Source of the DNA: Chara braunii
Lineage: Eukaryota > Streptophyta > Charophyceae > Charales > Characeae
Length of the DNA stretch: 33,955 bases
Direction of reading: 5' to 3'
Assembly: GCA_003427395.1 (NCBI GenBank)
Contig: BFEA01000137.1
Location: forward strand, 221,793 to 255,747
Part shown: piece after piece, positions 9,626 through 19,990 of the stretch
Layout of the letters: the number at the start of each line of letters is the position of its first letter
Numbering within the stretch: the first letter of the stretch is position 1
Translations under genes and position numbers: made by a program
Notes under the pieces: model-generated
Seen by the model: only the letters and a program-made list of their open reading frames with translations
Told to the model about the DNA's origin: nothing
The model's database searches: none

Positions 9626-9987
9626 AGGGATGTCGTGAGCCTGCCACGTGTCACAATGGTTCTCACAACGCGGGAGAAGAAGACAGGTTGCACATTCAGG
9701 TGCATTCTGGAAAGGCCGTGCATGATACCGGGCTTCGCTCCGGATTTGAAAAATAAAATAAAAAATGGCGAGGGCATCCGTCCAACTTCTACGTGAAATA
9801 TACACGCACAATTTTAATTTACACATTTCATGGGTAGGACGTTTTTGACGGAGCCCTGAACGTGATGGCAATCGGGTGCATCAAGGTGGCCGGAGAAAAA
9901 AAAATTCCAGTCAGACACATTTAGTATCAAGTACTCGTGTGAGTATGCCCTCACAAACCTCACAACTCAATCTTACAAGGTCCAGCG

Positions 9988-10205
9988 ATGGCTTCCCGTC
10001 TCTCTGTCTTCTTTGTTTGCCGCGTCTCGCTGTCAGACACACACACTCACACTCATGTGCCTTCTCCCGGTGCAGTGCGCAGTAATCAGCATACGCAACT
10101 GCATTTGTGAGTGAAAACAACGGCAGCACAGGATTGGTGTCAACAGCGAGTGCGAACCTTGATTTGGTGTCAGCCTTAGCAGACCCAGCCGTGCTTTCCG
10201 AGAGT
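9988..10205 (+). CDS. Weak candidate: 5' exons of a small unidentified gene
   Basis: CAGCGATGGCTTCC near 9986 has the purine and GC context typical of a plant start codon, and the short frame begins MASRLSVFF, which is hydrophobic like a signal or transit peptide. A second possible coding block lies at about 10090-10205, between AGTAATCAG (acceptor-like) and GTAGGT (donor-like), reading YATAFVSENNGSTG and then Ser/Ala/Leu-rich sequence. The two blocks are in different frames and would need a very short intron. The opposite strand is also open here. No family is recognised, so this is a hint only. Confidence 0.15.
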
Positions 10206-10489
10206 GGTAGGTCAGGCCCCACCCTATGGGCTTCGTTCCACACCACTTACGAATCCTTACATTGTAAGGGGCCCCTAACTCGGCCAGGGTGATTAATTTA
10301 CCCTAGCCTTTCTTTTTTCGTTCCACAGCCCGTAAGGAAGACCCTACACTTACCCACCCTTACATCTCAGGTGACGAGGGCTGCGTGTCAGAACCTCGGC
10401 CTGTCGGGCACGGACTTCCGTGAACGCGTTGCGGCAGACAAGAACTTGTCCAAGTCCTGCGGCCGTGTAGCCTTCCGGGCGCGCGAAGG

Positions 10490-10701
10490 CGGCATCCGGC
10501 GATATGAAAGGGCCGCGCAGCGGTGGAATTTTGAATTCAAATTCCGGCAGACGTGCGTTGACAACGTCCTTCCCCGTCTTTTCGATGCTTCCTTCACGCG
10601 CCCCCGGCGATATGAAAGGGCCGTGCAGCGGCGGAATTTTGAATTTGAATTCCAGCGGGCGGGTGTAGACAACGTCCTTCCCCGTCTTTTCAGTGCTTCC
10701 T
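10490..10701. repeat. Tandem duplication, period about 105 bases
   Basis: CGGCGATATGAAAGGGCCG is followed by GGAATTTTGAATT and then ACAACGTCCTTCCCCGTCTT, and the series occurs twice (from about 10496 and 10605) with scattered substitutions. Both strands are open by chance because of composition. It sits upstream of the Harbinger transposase frame and may be part of its 5' region. Confidence 0.85.
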
Positions 10702-10917
10702 GTGGCATTGGGAAAAAGGTCGCCATAGCCCGCCCGCCGCCGGCTGAGCAGTGCGCATCTTGGCCGTTCATTTTCAGGCCATGGAAGACGACATAGGGGA
10801 TGCGCCATAGGCGTGGAGCTTGACGCTAGGGGAGAGGTCGTTGTTGGGAACGGCATTGCTCGCAGTTTGTCGTCACATGCAGATGGTGAACAACATGCAC
10901 AGGCCAGCGGAAGACAA

Positions 10918-11243
10918 ATGGGCAGACTGGAGGCCTCCATAGCCCAGGCCTTGATGGACGTGCAATTGTCGCCAGGTGTATGGGATGCACCGTTCCTATT
11001 GTCAAACACCATCATTACGGGTGTCATGTTGTGGGAGACGCCAAGGTGGTGGGTGGAAAGGACAGGCGGAACTTGGAGGGACCTCACCATCTCCGACGAT
11101 GCTAGCGATGACTACTACCATGACAAACTGCGGATGATGAGGGCAGTGTTCAACGACATAGTGGCGGCGTGCGGTCCTTTCATTCAGCAGAGCCCGACTC
11201 ACTATCGGGAGCCATTGCAGCCCGACCAAATTGTGCTTTCCAT
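10918..11243 (+). pseudogene. Truncated PIF/Harbinger transposase, N-terminal fragment
   Basis: The frame is open from 10729 with its first ATG at 10918 and runs past 11243 to 11508. The informative part reads WWVERTGGTW, then an acidic DD-x-SDDYYHDKLRM stretch, FNDIVAACGPFIQ and THYREPLQPDQIV. This matches the region upstream of the DDE_Tnp_4 nuclease domain in Harbinger-type transposases from algae and plants. An HTH-like segment plus YREPLPPDQIVA normally leads into a WRLATG/YRWASG motif and then the DDE catalytic residues. Here similarity stops after DQIV, at the edge of repeat copy D, and the catalytic domain is absent. The remaining frame to 11508 is repeat sequence ending in a Phe/Tyr-rich tail. 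The protein cannot be an active transposase. The family call is fairly safe, the start is not. Confidence 0.65.
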
Positions 11244-14200
11244 TGTCATGCCATGCTTTTTGCAGATCACACCTGAGGCAGCCTCGTCCGTAGATGACGG
11301 CGGGGGCGCAGGGAGAAGTAGAGTCCCCGCCCAGATGAGCGGTGCGCGCGGTGTGATGACGGTGAAGCGTGGCCATCCAGAATCCCAAGTGTGTGCAGCA
11401 TCGCAGGCCAGCAGAACGCGCGGCCCCCTCGTCCCTTTTTTTGTGTTTTCCCACTTTTATTCTTATTTTTATTATTTTTCTCACTTTTATTTTTACCGCT
11501 GCCTATGACTTGCTGATTGGTTCCAAGACCCGCAGTGAGACCAACAGGTTTGGCTTAGTAGGTACACCTGCGAACCATTAGTGAACTGCAGATCTAGGGG
11601 CGGAATCCATTCACAACAGATAAGTAAAATACTACAATCCATAGTTTATCTGGGACCGATGATGTCGAGGGTGGTATCAAGGCCGAGGCATGGGCCTTAT
11701 CCTCCCGGACATCCTTTAAAATTGGAAGGATACAGAGAATTTAGCATGCCCTCTGCGTCTGGTCCCGCGGGACCGACGACTTCGTGGGTATACCGCCCGC
11801 CACCCACAATCTGCAGTAAGAGGTTTGGGTGTGAGCATGGTCGTTGGGGGCCGAAAGGTGGTGGGCTATGCCTAAGCAGAGCGAGCACAGGTGGCAATGT
11901 GGCAGAGGCCCACAACGATACTGACGTGCAAATTGTTGTTCGGACTTGGGTACAAGGGCGGATGTCTAGTGGCAAGTTCCCTCCCAAGTTCCCTCAGTAT
12001 AGCTGAAGCGATTGAGTCAGAAGCTTACCGGACTGTGCTGAAAAGGGGAAGAGTGTCAGCGGGGAGGAAAACGAGGAAGACGAAAACAAAGACGATGAAG
12101 AAGACGAGGAGGAGGTAAGACGAGAGTGAAAAAGCCACATCCCGCTCATTCCTTCATGAAATTGAGTGGGGGGAAGTGCTACATGAGGGGTTTCGAGCGT
12201 TGCGCATCCGTTGGGCGCGTTATATTTTTGAATCGGGCATTAGTTTGATCGCTATTGACAATGTGGGCTCCACGCGAACCGGATTTCCATAGGCTGAAAA
12301 GACATCGAGGTACCTACTTCTTAGCAGAGTCGACGGGGAGAAGGCGGGTATGCAGTCACGTTGTGGAGAAGCCGAAGCTGTCATCGGGTACTGATAAGCA
12401 GTGACGAGGGGAGGATGTAAGAAGCAAGTGAGAGGTGGAGTAAGGTGAAAGTGAGAGAGAATACAAAGGGGGACACGTGCTTACCTGGTTGAGGCGGCTA
12501 CGCAAATTTGAAAGTCGAGGTACTATTCAGGTAGGGCAATGCACCTACCCGCAATTCGAGGGGAGTTTCTTGTAAAGTTGCACATTTGGAAGAGCAGCGG
12601 AGGGAGGTCATTCATTGATGCTCTTTATCGGCCTCAATAGTGGTAGCCCCGCGCAGTCAACATTGTGCTCATGGTTGTGAGGTGCCTGAACGTGATGGTA
12701 GTAGGGCATTGCATCTTCTAGTGATTCAACGGACTATTCAACTTTCCTTAGCGAGTATACCTTCCCAAGTTGTAGCGGAAGATTCATTCCCATCACGTTG
12801 ATGTATCTTTCTATCTTCTAGCAAAAGATTCATTTATAATTTCCACACATGGCAAAGGGCAAGAGGGGTTCGGGACCAACGTCATATTCGTCGAGTTCAA
12901 TCATGGTCATCTTCCTTATAACCAAATACGGTTGCTCGATAATGATATTCGCAGAGCTCCGAGTCGTATCCGTTGGTTGTTTGTCGTGATGTGGTTGTTC
13001 GCCCTCTCTGTGAGTGAATGGTAAGGGAGCCCGTGCAGATGAACCTGGTTCCTGGTGCAATCAGGCACATCGTGAGTAGTTTCAGGCTGCATGAATCTAG
13101 AGGGAGGGAGCGACATGGTTCACTCGCATGAATAAAGTAGAGGGAGCACAGCAAGAAAGGTAGGACAGTGGAAGGAAGAGTTGTAAGGAAGAGCGAGATC
13201 GAGGGAGAAAATGGAGTCAAGCGGAGTTGTCTCTATGGTTGATTTAGCCACCTCGTTGGTCACCCAACCTGACTCTCTAGCCCGTCGTGTGGATCGCAAT
13301 CGGTGCTACTTAGTCCCACCCTGTGACCCTGGTCATATCCCTCATCGCGGTGGTCCGAGTTCGTGGTGGTTCGCTCGAAGCGAGTATGTGCCGAGGTACT
13401 CGTCTTCCTAGGCCTCGTTCGTGATCCGCACCTCGTACTCATAATATGCGCCCCGCCCGTTACCTGCGCTCCGTTCATGATCGCGCTTCCTGTTACTCGC
13501 TTCCATGTCAACGAACTGGTGCCTCATTCCGATCTCTAAACGAATTTGGTTGCACTAATGGCCAAATACGTCTAGGCAGGGATACGAGTGCTGGTTTAGA
13601 GAAACTGTTGGTGCTACCATTCGGTCCGTAAAACTTGATTGTTGCTCTGCATGATTCAAAAAGGTTGCTATAATGGAGTAGGTCGATGTGCCTTTCTACA
13701 GGGGGGGCAATGTTCTTATGTTACAGCGTGTTGTAGACAGTGTGTCACAAGGTTGAACGACGGTTGTTGTTTCCACGTTGCTGCCAACATCAACGGGTGT
13801 CTCGTCGTTTTAGTTTATAGCAAGCTCGCTGCGATTTCCATCGCCCAAATGCTGTGTTTGTACCGTGGTTATGGGTGTTGTTCATTACTGCGCTTGTGAC
13901 TTGTTGAGGGAGTTGTTGGTATGGTGTTGTCATTGCCTTCAACTATATGCGGTTCTGCTGACATGGGATGTTGTTGTTTTACTTGCGAATTTTTGGTGAA
14001 TCTTTGTCTGCCTTTGCTATATCGATGTTGTCAGTGCTACGGTGCTTGCTTCTGTGTTCCACGCTGCTTTGTTGTTGCACATGTTTGCTTTGCATGCATT
14101 ACTTTTGTTGAGTTTTGTTGTGTTTCGCTTACGTTCCGAACAGAGCAGAGGATGTGTGCTTTGATTGAACGCAACCCTTTTTAGGTTGTGTGGCTACGAC

Positions 14201-15981
14201 TTAGTCGGAGAATGATATACGACGGTTTAAGGGATAAGTCGAACTTCTGCAAGAGGGTCATCACTGCCAAGTGAAGAGTCATCAAGGTACTATTGCATGA
14301 TTTTCGATTGCAATTTGACTTTGGTTGGTCGACTTGCTACGCATTTTTAACCACCATTGAGGGGACCTCAGGCGTGTCAAGGTTTCAACGCCCTCTCACG
14401 TGAGTCTAAGAACGCCTTTCTTGGATTTGAGTGACTTAACGTTTCTCTTTCTCTCCACTTTTTACTCCCAGTCTAGTCTATTTGGTTCAAAGAGGAAGGC
14501 AACAGGTGAGATTACAACCCATAATCCGTGCTAAGACCTCTGTGGGAGGTTTGCCCCACCGATTGCAAGAGCTCTACCTGAATCTAGGTGAGATTCTGGA
14601 GGCAAGGAACTGCCAAGTATACCTTTTTCTGCCCTGTGTGAACCCACTATACCTTACCATTACATCTCTCTAGTTTGTCTGAGAGATATGCATGTGTTCC
14701 GTTATGATTTTGTTTTCATTTTATAACCTAATCAAATTAACTAAAAGGAATGCATGCGAGAAGTTCGGTTTCAATTTATTTTGACTAAAATCAGACCAAG
14801 GGATGAACTAGGAAGGTGGGAGGAATCCAGTTTTACATGCATTTGACCGGGTCAACCAGAGGTTATACATTATTTCTAAGTTGAATGACCCTGTGTTATG
14901 TGTTTTGCTTGTTTTCTGAAAGACCACTCATTGACTCTAAGTTGAATGTCGTTGTTGTTGTGTTTATTTTTAAGGGTTTGTCTGTATGATTTTTTTCTAA
15001 GTTGAATGGTTTGATCTATCTGTTTTTTTTGTTTTTTTTTTACGGAACTTGGGTTGAATGGTCAAACTTCATGCTTTTGTGTGGCTTATGATAGACTAAA
15101 TATCGTTTTCAAGCCGAATGGTTCAGTCTTTTTTTTTTTTTTACAAAGGATTTTTGCGAAAGGCTAAGCATTGTTTCCAAGCCGAAGGATTTGACCTGAA
15201 GCCACACACTAAGCATAAAATAATATAACTGGAAATACTTTATTTATGTTTGTATGTGAACTGACAGCTGAACATTATTTCAAAGTCGAGTTGCCTATTC
15301 ACATAATTGAAAATAAATAGGGCAAGCTGAGAATTGTTTCTATGCTGAACGGCTCAGTTCCCTGCCCATATTGTGAAGGCAAATAAAAGAATTATCAAAT
15401 TTTTGATAGTAAACAATTCATGGCGACTAAGCAGGGTTTCTAAATTGAATGCCTTAATCACATGCCAAAAAAAAAGAGAAGTAGTTGTGCAACCTGTTCG
15501 TGTATAATAAAAAACATGTTAGGCATTGTTTCTAAGTTGAATGGTCTAGCATCATGCTGTATGTAAGATGGGTAAAGGGATAATCATCTAGAGGATTAAT
15601 GACCGATCTTATGTGGAAACAACTTATAATTTTTGGTGAGAGTACTTACACATTGTAGTATGGACTTGCATTTAGTTGAGTGTAAGTTATACTTAGTCTG
15701 AGTGTCAGCCTTGATACGTAGTTGCTTTAGATATTCCCCACATGCTGGAGTTCAAGTTATAAAAGTTAGTTGAATTTCTGCATTTTCTAGGTTAAGTTCA
15801 TTTTTCATACTTGGCTTTATATAAAATTTAAAAAGTCATTTCCGCTAGTGGAAGTGTTGTCAAAAGTTTATGCAAATCCAATGAGTTAATTAAATTTTGT
15901 CCTTGCAAATTTCAACTCTTGTTTGAGTTCATATCTGGCTTAGTAAAAATTCAGAAAACTTACTCTTCTAGGGAATGTGCT
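11244..15981 (-). repeat. Large repeat family copy D, inverted 3' part
   Basis: Read on the minus strand, this matches copy A from about 18178 to 23634. I checked several points. 15650-15690 matches the GTAAGTACTCTCACC region. 14830-14870 matches the GGTTGACCCGGTCAAACGCATGCA region. 14480-14650 matches the TATACCTGTCAGTTCCCTGCC region. 11700-11990 matches the CCAAGTCCG to TGGGTGGCGG region. 11250-11430 matches the terminal GCGCACCGCTCA to CTGCAGGAA region. The length agrees with A once the 728-base insertion in A is removed. The end facing the Harbinger fragment begins TG on the plus strand. Frames inside it are not conserved in A or B. Confidence 0.75.
14870..15545. repeat. CTAAGTTGAATG sub-repeats within copy D
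   Basis: About ten diverged copies of TTTCTAAGTTGAATGGTC occur at spacings of roughly 60-105 bases. This is the reverse complement of the GACCATTCAGCTTAGAAA unit in copy A. T-rich spacers lie between them. Confidence 0.75.
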
Positions 15982-16660
15982 ATCGTGCGCATCGGCCCCA
16001 CGTTGCGCGAGGCGGGACTCTCCTGACCGCGTCATGCAGAAGTTGGTTTGATCCTCGTCGCAATACACATGGAGCTTCCACAAGCCGCTTCGACCGAGTG
16101 CGCCAGCCATACCTCTCGCGAGCTCCTACAACAGGATAGGGCCAACGCGAGGCAAGCCTTACCTCCACCTGCGGGAGTTGTCACCTCCTTTCGGTGGGCG
16201 TATCCCCGCCGAGCTACCAGTCCACAGTATGAAAGTTAATCAGTTGCAGTCACAAAGGTGGACTAACCGCTGACATTTCTCGTTCGCTGTAGCATAGGGG
16301 GTACGCGTTGTCGAGCGCATCAGTCCGGCACCACACAAACGGGGCGGGACCCTCCCGGCCTCGTCACGCAGGAGTGGGTCTGATCCTCCTCACGAATACA
16401 TATGAAGCTTCCACAAGCCGCTCCGGCCAACTGCGCCAGCCATACCTCTTGCGAGCCCCTACTACGACAGGATATGGCTTACGCGAGATACGACTTACCT
16501 CCACCTTACGGGAGCTGTCACCTCCCTTCGGTGGGCGTATCCCCGCCGAGCTACCAATCCACAGTACGAAAGCTAATCAGCTGCAATCGCAGAGGTGGAC
16601 CAGCCGAGGGCGTGTCTCGTTCGTTGTAGCATAGGGGGTACGCACAGTTTTTACGCCTCT
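15982..16660 (+). repeat. Modules M1 and M2, tandem units of about 328 bases
   Basis: ATCGGCCCC at 15991 and ATCAGTCCG at 16319 start two units. Both contain CGTCAYGCAG, CTTCCACAAGCCGCT, TGCGCCAGCCATACCTCT, GGTGGGCGTATCCCCGCCG and TGTAGCATAGGGGGTACGC. The sequence after M2 restarts with ATCGGACCCTCACGCG, so copy A begins with a short remnant of the same unit. A third, more diverged unit is at 30783-31160. No gene is visible. Partial frames are open in both units, but they differ and contain no recognisable domain. Confidence 0.8.
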
Positions 16661-17735
16661 ATCGGACCCTCACGCGAACCGACGCCTTGGGGGGTTCAGG
16701 TCCCAAGCGCAATCCGTCGTCGGTCAACTAGGACACATCCCACAAACCACGCGTACACCACTCTAAGAACATAAAAATTAGAACACGCAAGCACATGCAC
16801 GTATACAGGATGACACAAAACAACTCCTAGTCCCTTAGTAGTCATCCCATAACTCTCCGATGCAGAAATCGGATAGGCATCGCACTCGAGACTTAGTATA
16901 AAACCACGTGGACGCAGGGTCTTCTCATATCGACTAGCAATTCATGAATACGTAAGCAGTCACCATGATGACGTACTATGTAGCACCCATAATCATGCGG
17001 TCCTCGTTAATCTCGAGGGTCGCTTTCGACACTCAATCTCGACTGACATGTGTCGTGAGGGAATGATCTCTCGATGCTAGACAATCGTCAAGTGTGGTTG
17101 AAAACAACACCTTCTTCTGCACCCCGCGTAGAGTGGGTGGTACACAGGCTCCGACCTGTGGTGGTAGTCAACTCTTATGGCCATGGAAACCAGCTCTATC
17201 ATCAAGGGTATGAAAAAAAGTCAAGGGGTTTGACTTTGACGACTGTCACGGACTAAAACGTTCAACTATAAAAAATTAACAAGCACAATCAATCAATTAA
17301 TAAATAAACATTCCAATATCCATGTTAAATCAGAACTCAAGACAAATCCAAAGAAGGAAAGATAAAACCCATCAGGTATGCAGATCGTGCGACACATGGT
17401 TGTCATTCTCACTGTCTCCAAAGTAAGGCTCGTACACAGGCTCCAAGACACTAACCTGTATAAAACACAGACACAGACAATCACCACATTGCCATACACC
17501 AATGTGGTCAACCTTACTGTTCCCTGTAACTCACACCACGCCTCACACACTCAAGCCCCAGTCATAGTCAAACTTTTCATAAATCTCATAAGTTCTTTAT
17601 AATGACCATTAAAAGAAGTCTGGTTAAAACCCTCAAAGAAACATATCAAATCTCAGGGCTAAGGCAATCAAGTTGAGGTACAAATGTAAGCAAAGTTGTG
17701 TTGTGAGCCGACGAGTCGGCGATCAACCAACCGAC

Positions 17736-17754
17736 CTGTTATCAGTGATAACAG
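17736..17754. other. Hairpin conserved between repeat copies
   Basis: CTGTTATC-AGT-GATAACAG is a perfect 8-base stem with a 3-base loop. The same hairpin is present in B (24720-24736) and, with a different loop, in C (30073-30092). Just upstream, GCCGAC-GA-GTCGGC (17707-17720) is a second short perfect stem. Confidence 0.6.
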
Positions 17755-18044
17755 AAGATGATCCTCGTGGTATCAAGTTGAATCTTTGTCCAAATTCTTA
17801 ATCGAATCAAACAACGAAGGACCTGTAACACAAGACAGGTCAATTCCCAGACTAATACTTATAAGTGTATGAAGAATAAATCCCCATGTCACGCTCGCAC
17901 TCAAAATTCTTCTTATAACTAAGTTTTAAGTCCACCTGTAAGACAGTGTCCAAAGAAAGCTAAATCCTAGCAAAATCTCTCTTATGCAGAGTGGATTGCC
18001 AGGAATCTCCACCTGTCGAAATATAATCTATCTCCTTTAAACTA

Positions 18045-18400
18045 AGAAAATTTTGGTCGCGCTTCCCGTATAAAAAGTGTCTTTTCAGAATTTATACTAG
18101 CATGAATATGAAAACAGAAATAATCTTCAACTTTCCAAGTCAAATTTTGTCTAACTTCCTGAATTAGCAAAAATTTGGGCAACACTCCTTTTAAAAAAAA
18201 AAAAAATCCCAGATTTTTACTGAGCCATATATAAAAATTAGACAAGTTGAACTTTTAAAAGTCAAATTTTGACTAACTCTTTGGATTTGCATAAATTTTG
18301 GCAGCGCTTCCTGTAGAAAAAGTAGCTTACTAAAATTTATACAAAGCCAAGTATAACAAATGATCCTAGAAAATGCGAGAATTGATCTAAGTCAAAAAAA
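18045..18400. repeat. Three tandem sub-repeats of about 120 bases in copy A
   Basis: Each unit starts AAATTTTGG or AAATTTGGG, followed by a GCRCTTCC-type word, a TTTATAC or TTTTTACTGAGCC word and a GTCAAATTTTG word. Copy B has equivalents at about 25010-25350. Copies D and C break inside this array. Confidence 0.7.
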
Positions 18401-18530
18401 AACTTTGCCCAGAAAATGCAGGAATTGAAACTAACTTCCAAAGCTCCAGCATGTGGCGAGCAACTAAAGCAACTACCTGTCAAACTGAAACTCAGACCAA
18501 GTAATAATCTCACTCAGTCTCATGCAAACC

Positions 18531-19258
18531 GCTATAAAACCACACATTTATTGAACGTGGGTTTTCCGTTCAGTTTCACACGCGCATGCAATGAACGCGG
18601 CCGAACACGGAGTTCAATTCCCCGAGGGAAAAAAAAAAAACAATCCCTAAAAAATTTAAAAAAAAAAACTATGTTATGAAAAAAAATAAAATAAACAATA
18701 TTTGTCTGAGCATTACATTCATTTTTATTACCAAATTAGAAATAAAAATAAAAAACAAAAAATAATAAAAAGAGAATTAAAATTGGTGAGTGCGCGAGTA
18801 CGTTTGTGACACCACAATTTTTGACGATTTTTTATTGTTTTTTGGCAGATCCAAATGCCTTAAAATTTTACATATGTGTAGTTCACATTATACAAAATTC
18901 ATGAAAAAAACGTAAAAAAATAATATTTTTTTTTAGGTGGCGAAATAAAGTGAAAACTGAAAATAAAAAGAAAAAAAATAAGTGGGCAAACACGATTTGA
19001 CACCGCCATCTTTGGTGATTTTTCACTTTTTTTTCCTAAATAAAATGACTCCAAAATTAACAGGCATGTACCCCACATTATAGAGAACTCGTAAAACAAA
19101 ATCGGAAAAAAATAAGTTGTTTTGAGGCATCGAAAAATAAATAAATAAATTAATTAATTAATAATTAAACGCCGTTCAATTTTGAACGCGAATTTAAATC
19201 CGCGTTCAAATGCATATTTGAACGCGAACGTGAGTTCACGGCGTTCAAACGGTTACAT
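18531..19258. mobile_element. 728-base insertion in copy A with 9-base flanking repeat
   Basis: ATGCAAACC occurs immediately before (18522-18530) and after (19259-19267) this segment. At the matching place B (about 25480) and D (about 15660-15680) have no such sequence. Both ends are rich in GAACG/CGTTC words. The interior is A/T-rich and contains two diverged ~200-base units (18785 and 18985), each with TTTGACACCGCC or TTTGTGACACCAC and then a TTTTTCACTTTTTT-like run. A 9-base duplication is usual for Mutator-like elements, but long terminal inverted repeats are not obvious and no transposase is present, so the class is open. Confidence 0.6.
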
Positions 19259-19375
19259 ATGCAAACCACATTGGTAAGTACTCTCACCAGTCCCCAAGTC
19301 AAAATCCTCATAGATAGTTCATGAAACTTTCAGATGATTTATCCCTTATACCCAACTTACATATGGCACGATGCT

Positions 19376-19990
19376 CGACCATGCAACTTAAAAACAATGT
19401 CTAGCATGCCTTAGAATATACACGAACATGTTGCACAACTACTTTTCTCTTCTTTGGGCATATGACTGGACCATTCAGTTTAGAAACAATGCCTAGTCGC
19501 CCTGAATTGTTTAATATCCAAAGTTTAATAATTTTTGACTTTGTTCTGAAAAAGAAGTAAAAATATGGGCAGGGGAATGAGCCATTCAGCTTAGAAACAA
19601 TACTCGGCTTGCCCATATTACGTTTAATTATATTCAGTGACTTTCCTTATTTTCTTAGTGATATGACTTAGCGTTGGACCATTTAGCTTAAAAATAATAT
19701 CCAACTGCCAGTTCATATGCAAATATAAAGAAGGTATTTTTCGTTATACTCAATTTAATACTTATGTGCGTCACTTCAGACTAAACCATTCAGCTTAGAA
19801 ACAAGCTTAGCCTTAAACCAAAAATCCGCCCTCAGAATGAAACAAAAGATTAAACCCTTTAGCCAGGCAAACCCTCAGAAATAAACAAAGCAACCATGTC
19901 ATTCAGCTTAGAAACAATGACTGGTCCTTCAGAAAACAGCCAAATAAAAGTAACCCTGGACCATTCAGCTTCGAAACAATGCCCAGTCTT
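19376..19990. repeat. GACCATTCAGCTTAGAAACAATG sub-repeats in copy A
   Basis: About seven copies of CCATTCAGCTTAGAAACAAT, near 19376, 19471, 19583, 19676, 19781, 19896 and 19958, are spaced about 60-115 bases apart. Several end in ACTGGTC, so the unit begins GACCA and ends with its complement. Confidence 0.8.

Larger units (their letters stand above)
7582..9650. promoter_or_regulatory. Cluster of G-box-like CACGTG motifs
   Basis: Perfect CACGTG occurs at 7583, 8241, 8339, 8996, 9090 and 9645, with many further CCACGTT or TACGTGG half-matches in R1 and R2. In plants CACGTG is the core bound by bZIP and bHLH factors. Several sites share extra flanking bases of the form TGCCACGTGGMGYGCTC (8993, 9087, and partly 7636, 8240 and 9219), so they may be relics of a repeat and not independent binding sites. 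Regulatory activity is inference. Confidence 0.4.
10268..11243 (+). mobile_element. 5' part of a PIF/Harbinger DNA transposon, truncated
   Basis: The region contains the transposase fragment at 10918-11243 and ends where inverted repeat copy D begins. A possible left terminus starts GGGGCCCCTAACTCGGCC at 10268, preceded by TAA; Harbinger elements commonly duplicate a 3-base TWA/TAA target. No matching inverted end was found in the window, so the left boundary is tentative. A ~105-base tandem duplication at 10490-10701 lies in the upstream part. Confidence 0.45.

Noticed and set aside
9081-9796. Frames of 185 and 192 codons with poly-Leu or poly-Ser followed by Lys/Arg/Glu
   Set aside because: They are direct translations of the TTC/TCC run and the following purine tract.
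10350-11090. 246-codon minus-strand frame opposite the Harbinger fragment
   Set aside because: It is a shadow of a GC-rich region containing a tandem duplication. The plus strand carries the recognisable transposase motifs.
13639-14184. Two adjacent Cys-rich frames of 86 and 87 codons
   Set aside because: They lie inside repeat copy D, the Cys codons come from a TGT/GTT-rich composition, and the frames are not kept in A or B. They are not secreted Cys-rich peptides.
16308-16634. Partial frames in modules M1 and M2 as coding exons
   Set aside because: Frames differ between M1, M2 and M3 and show indels that are not multiples of three.
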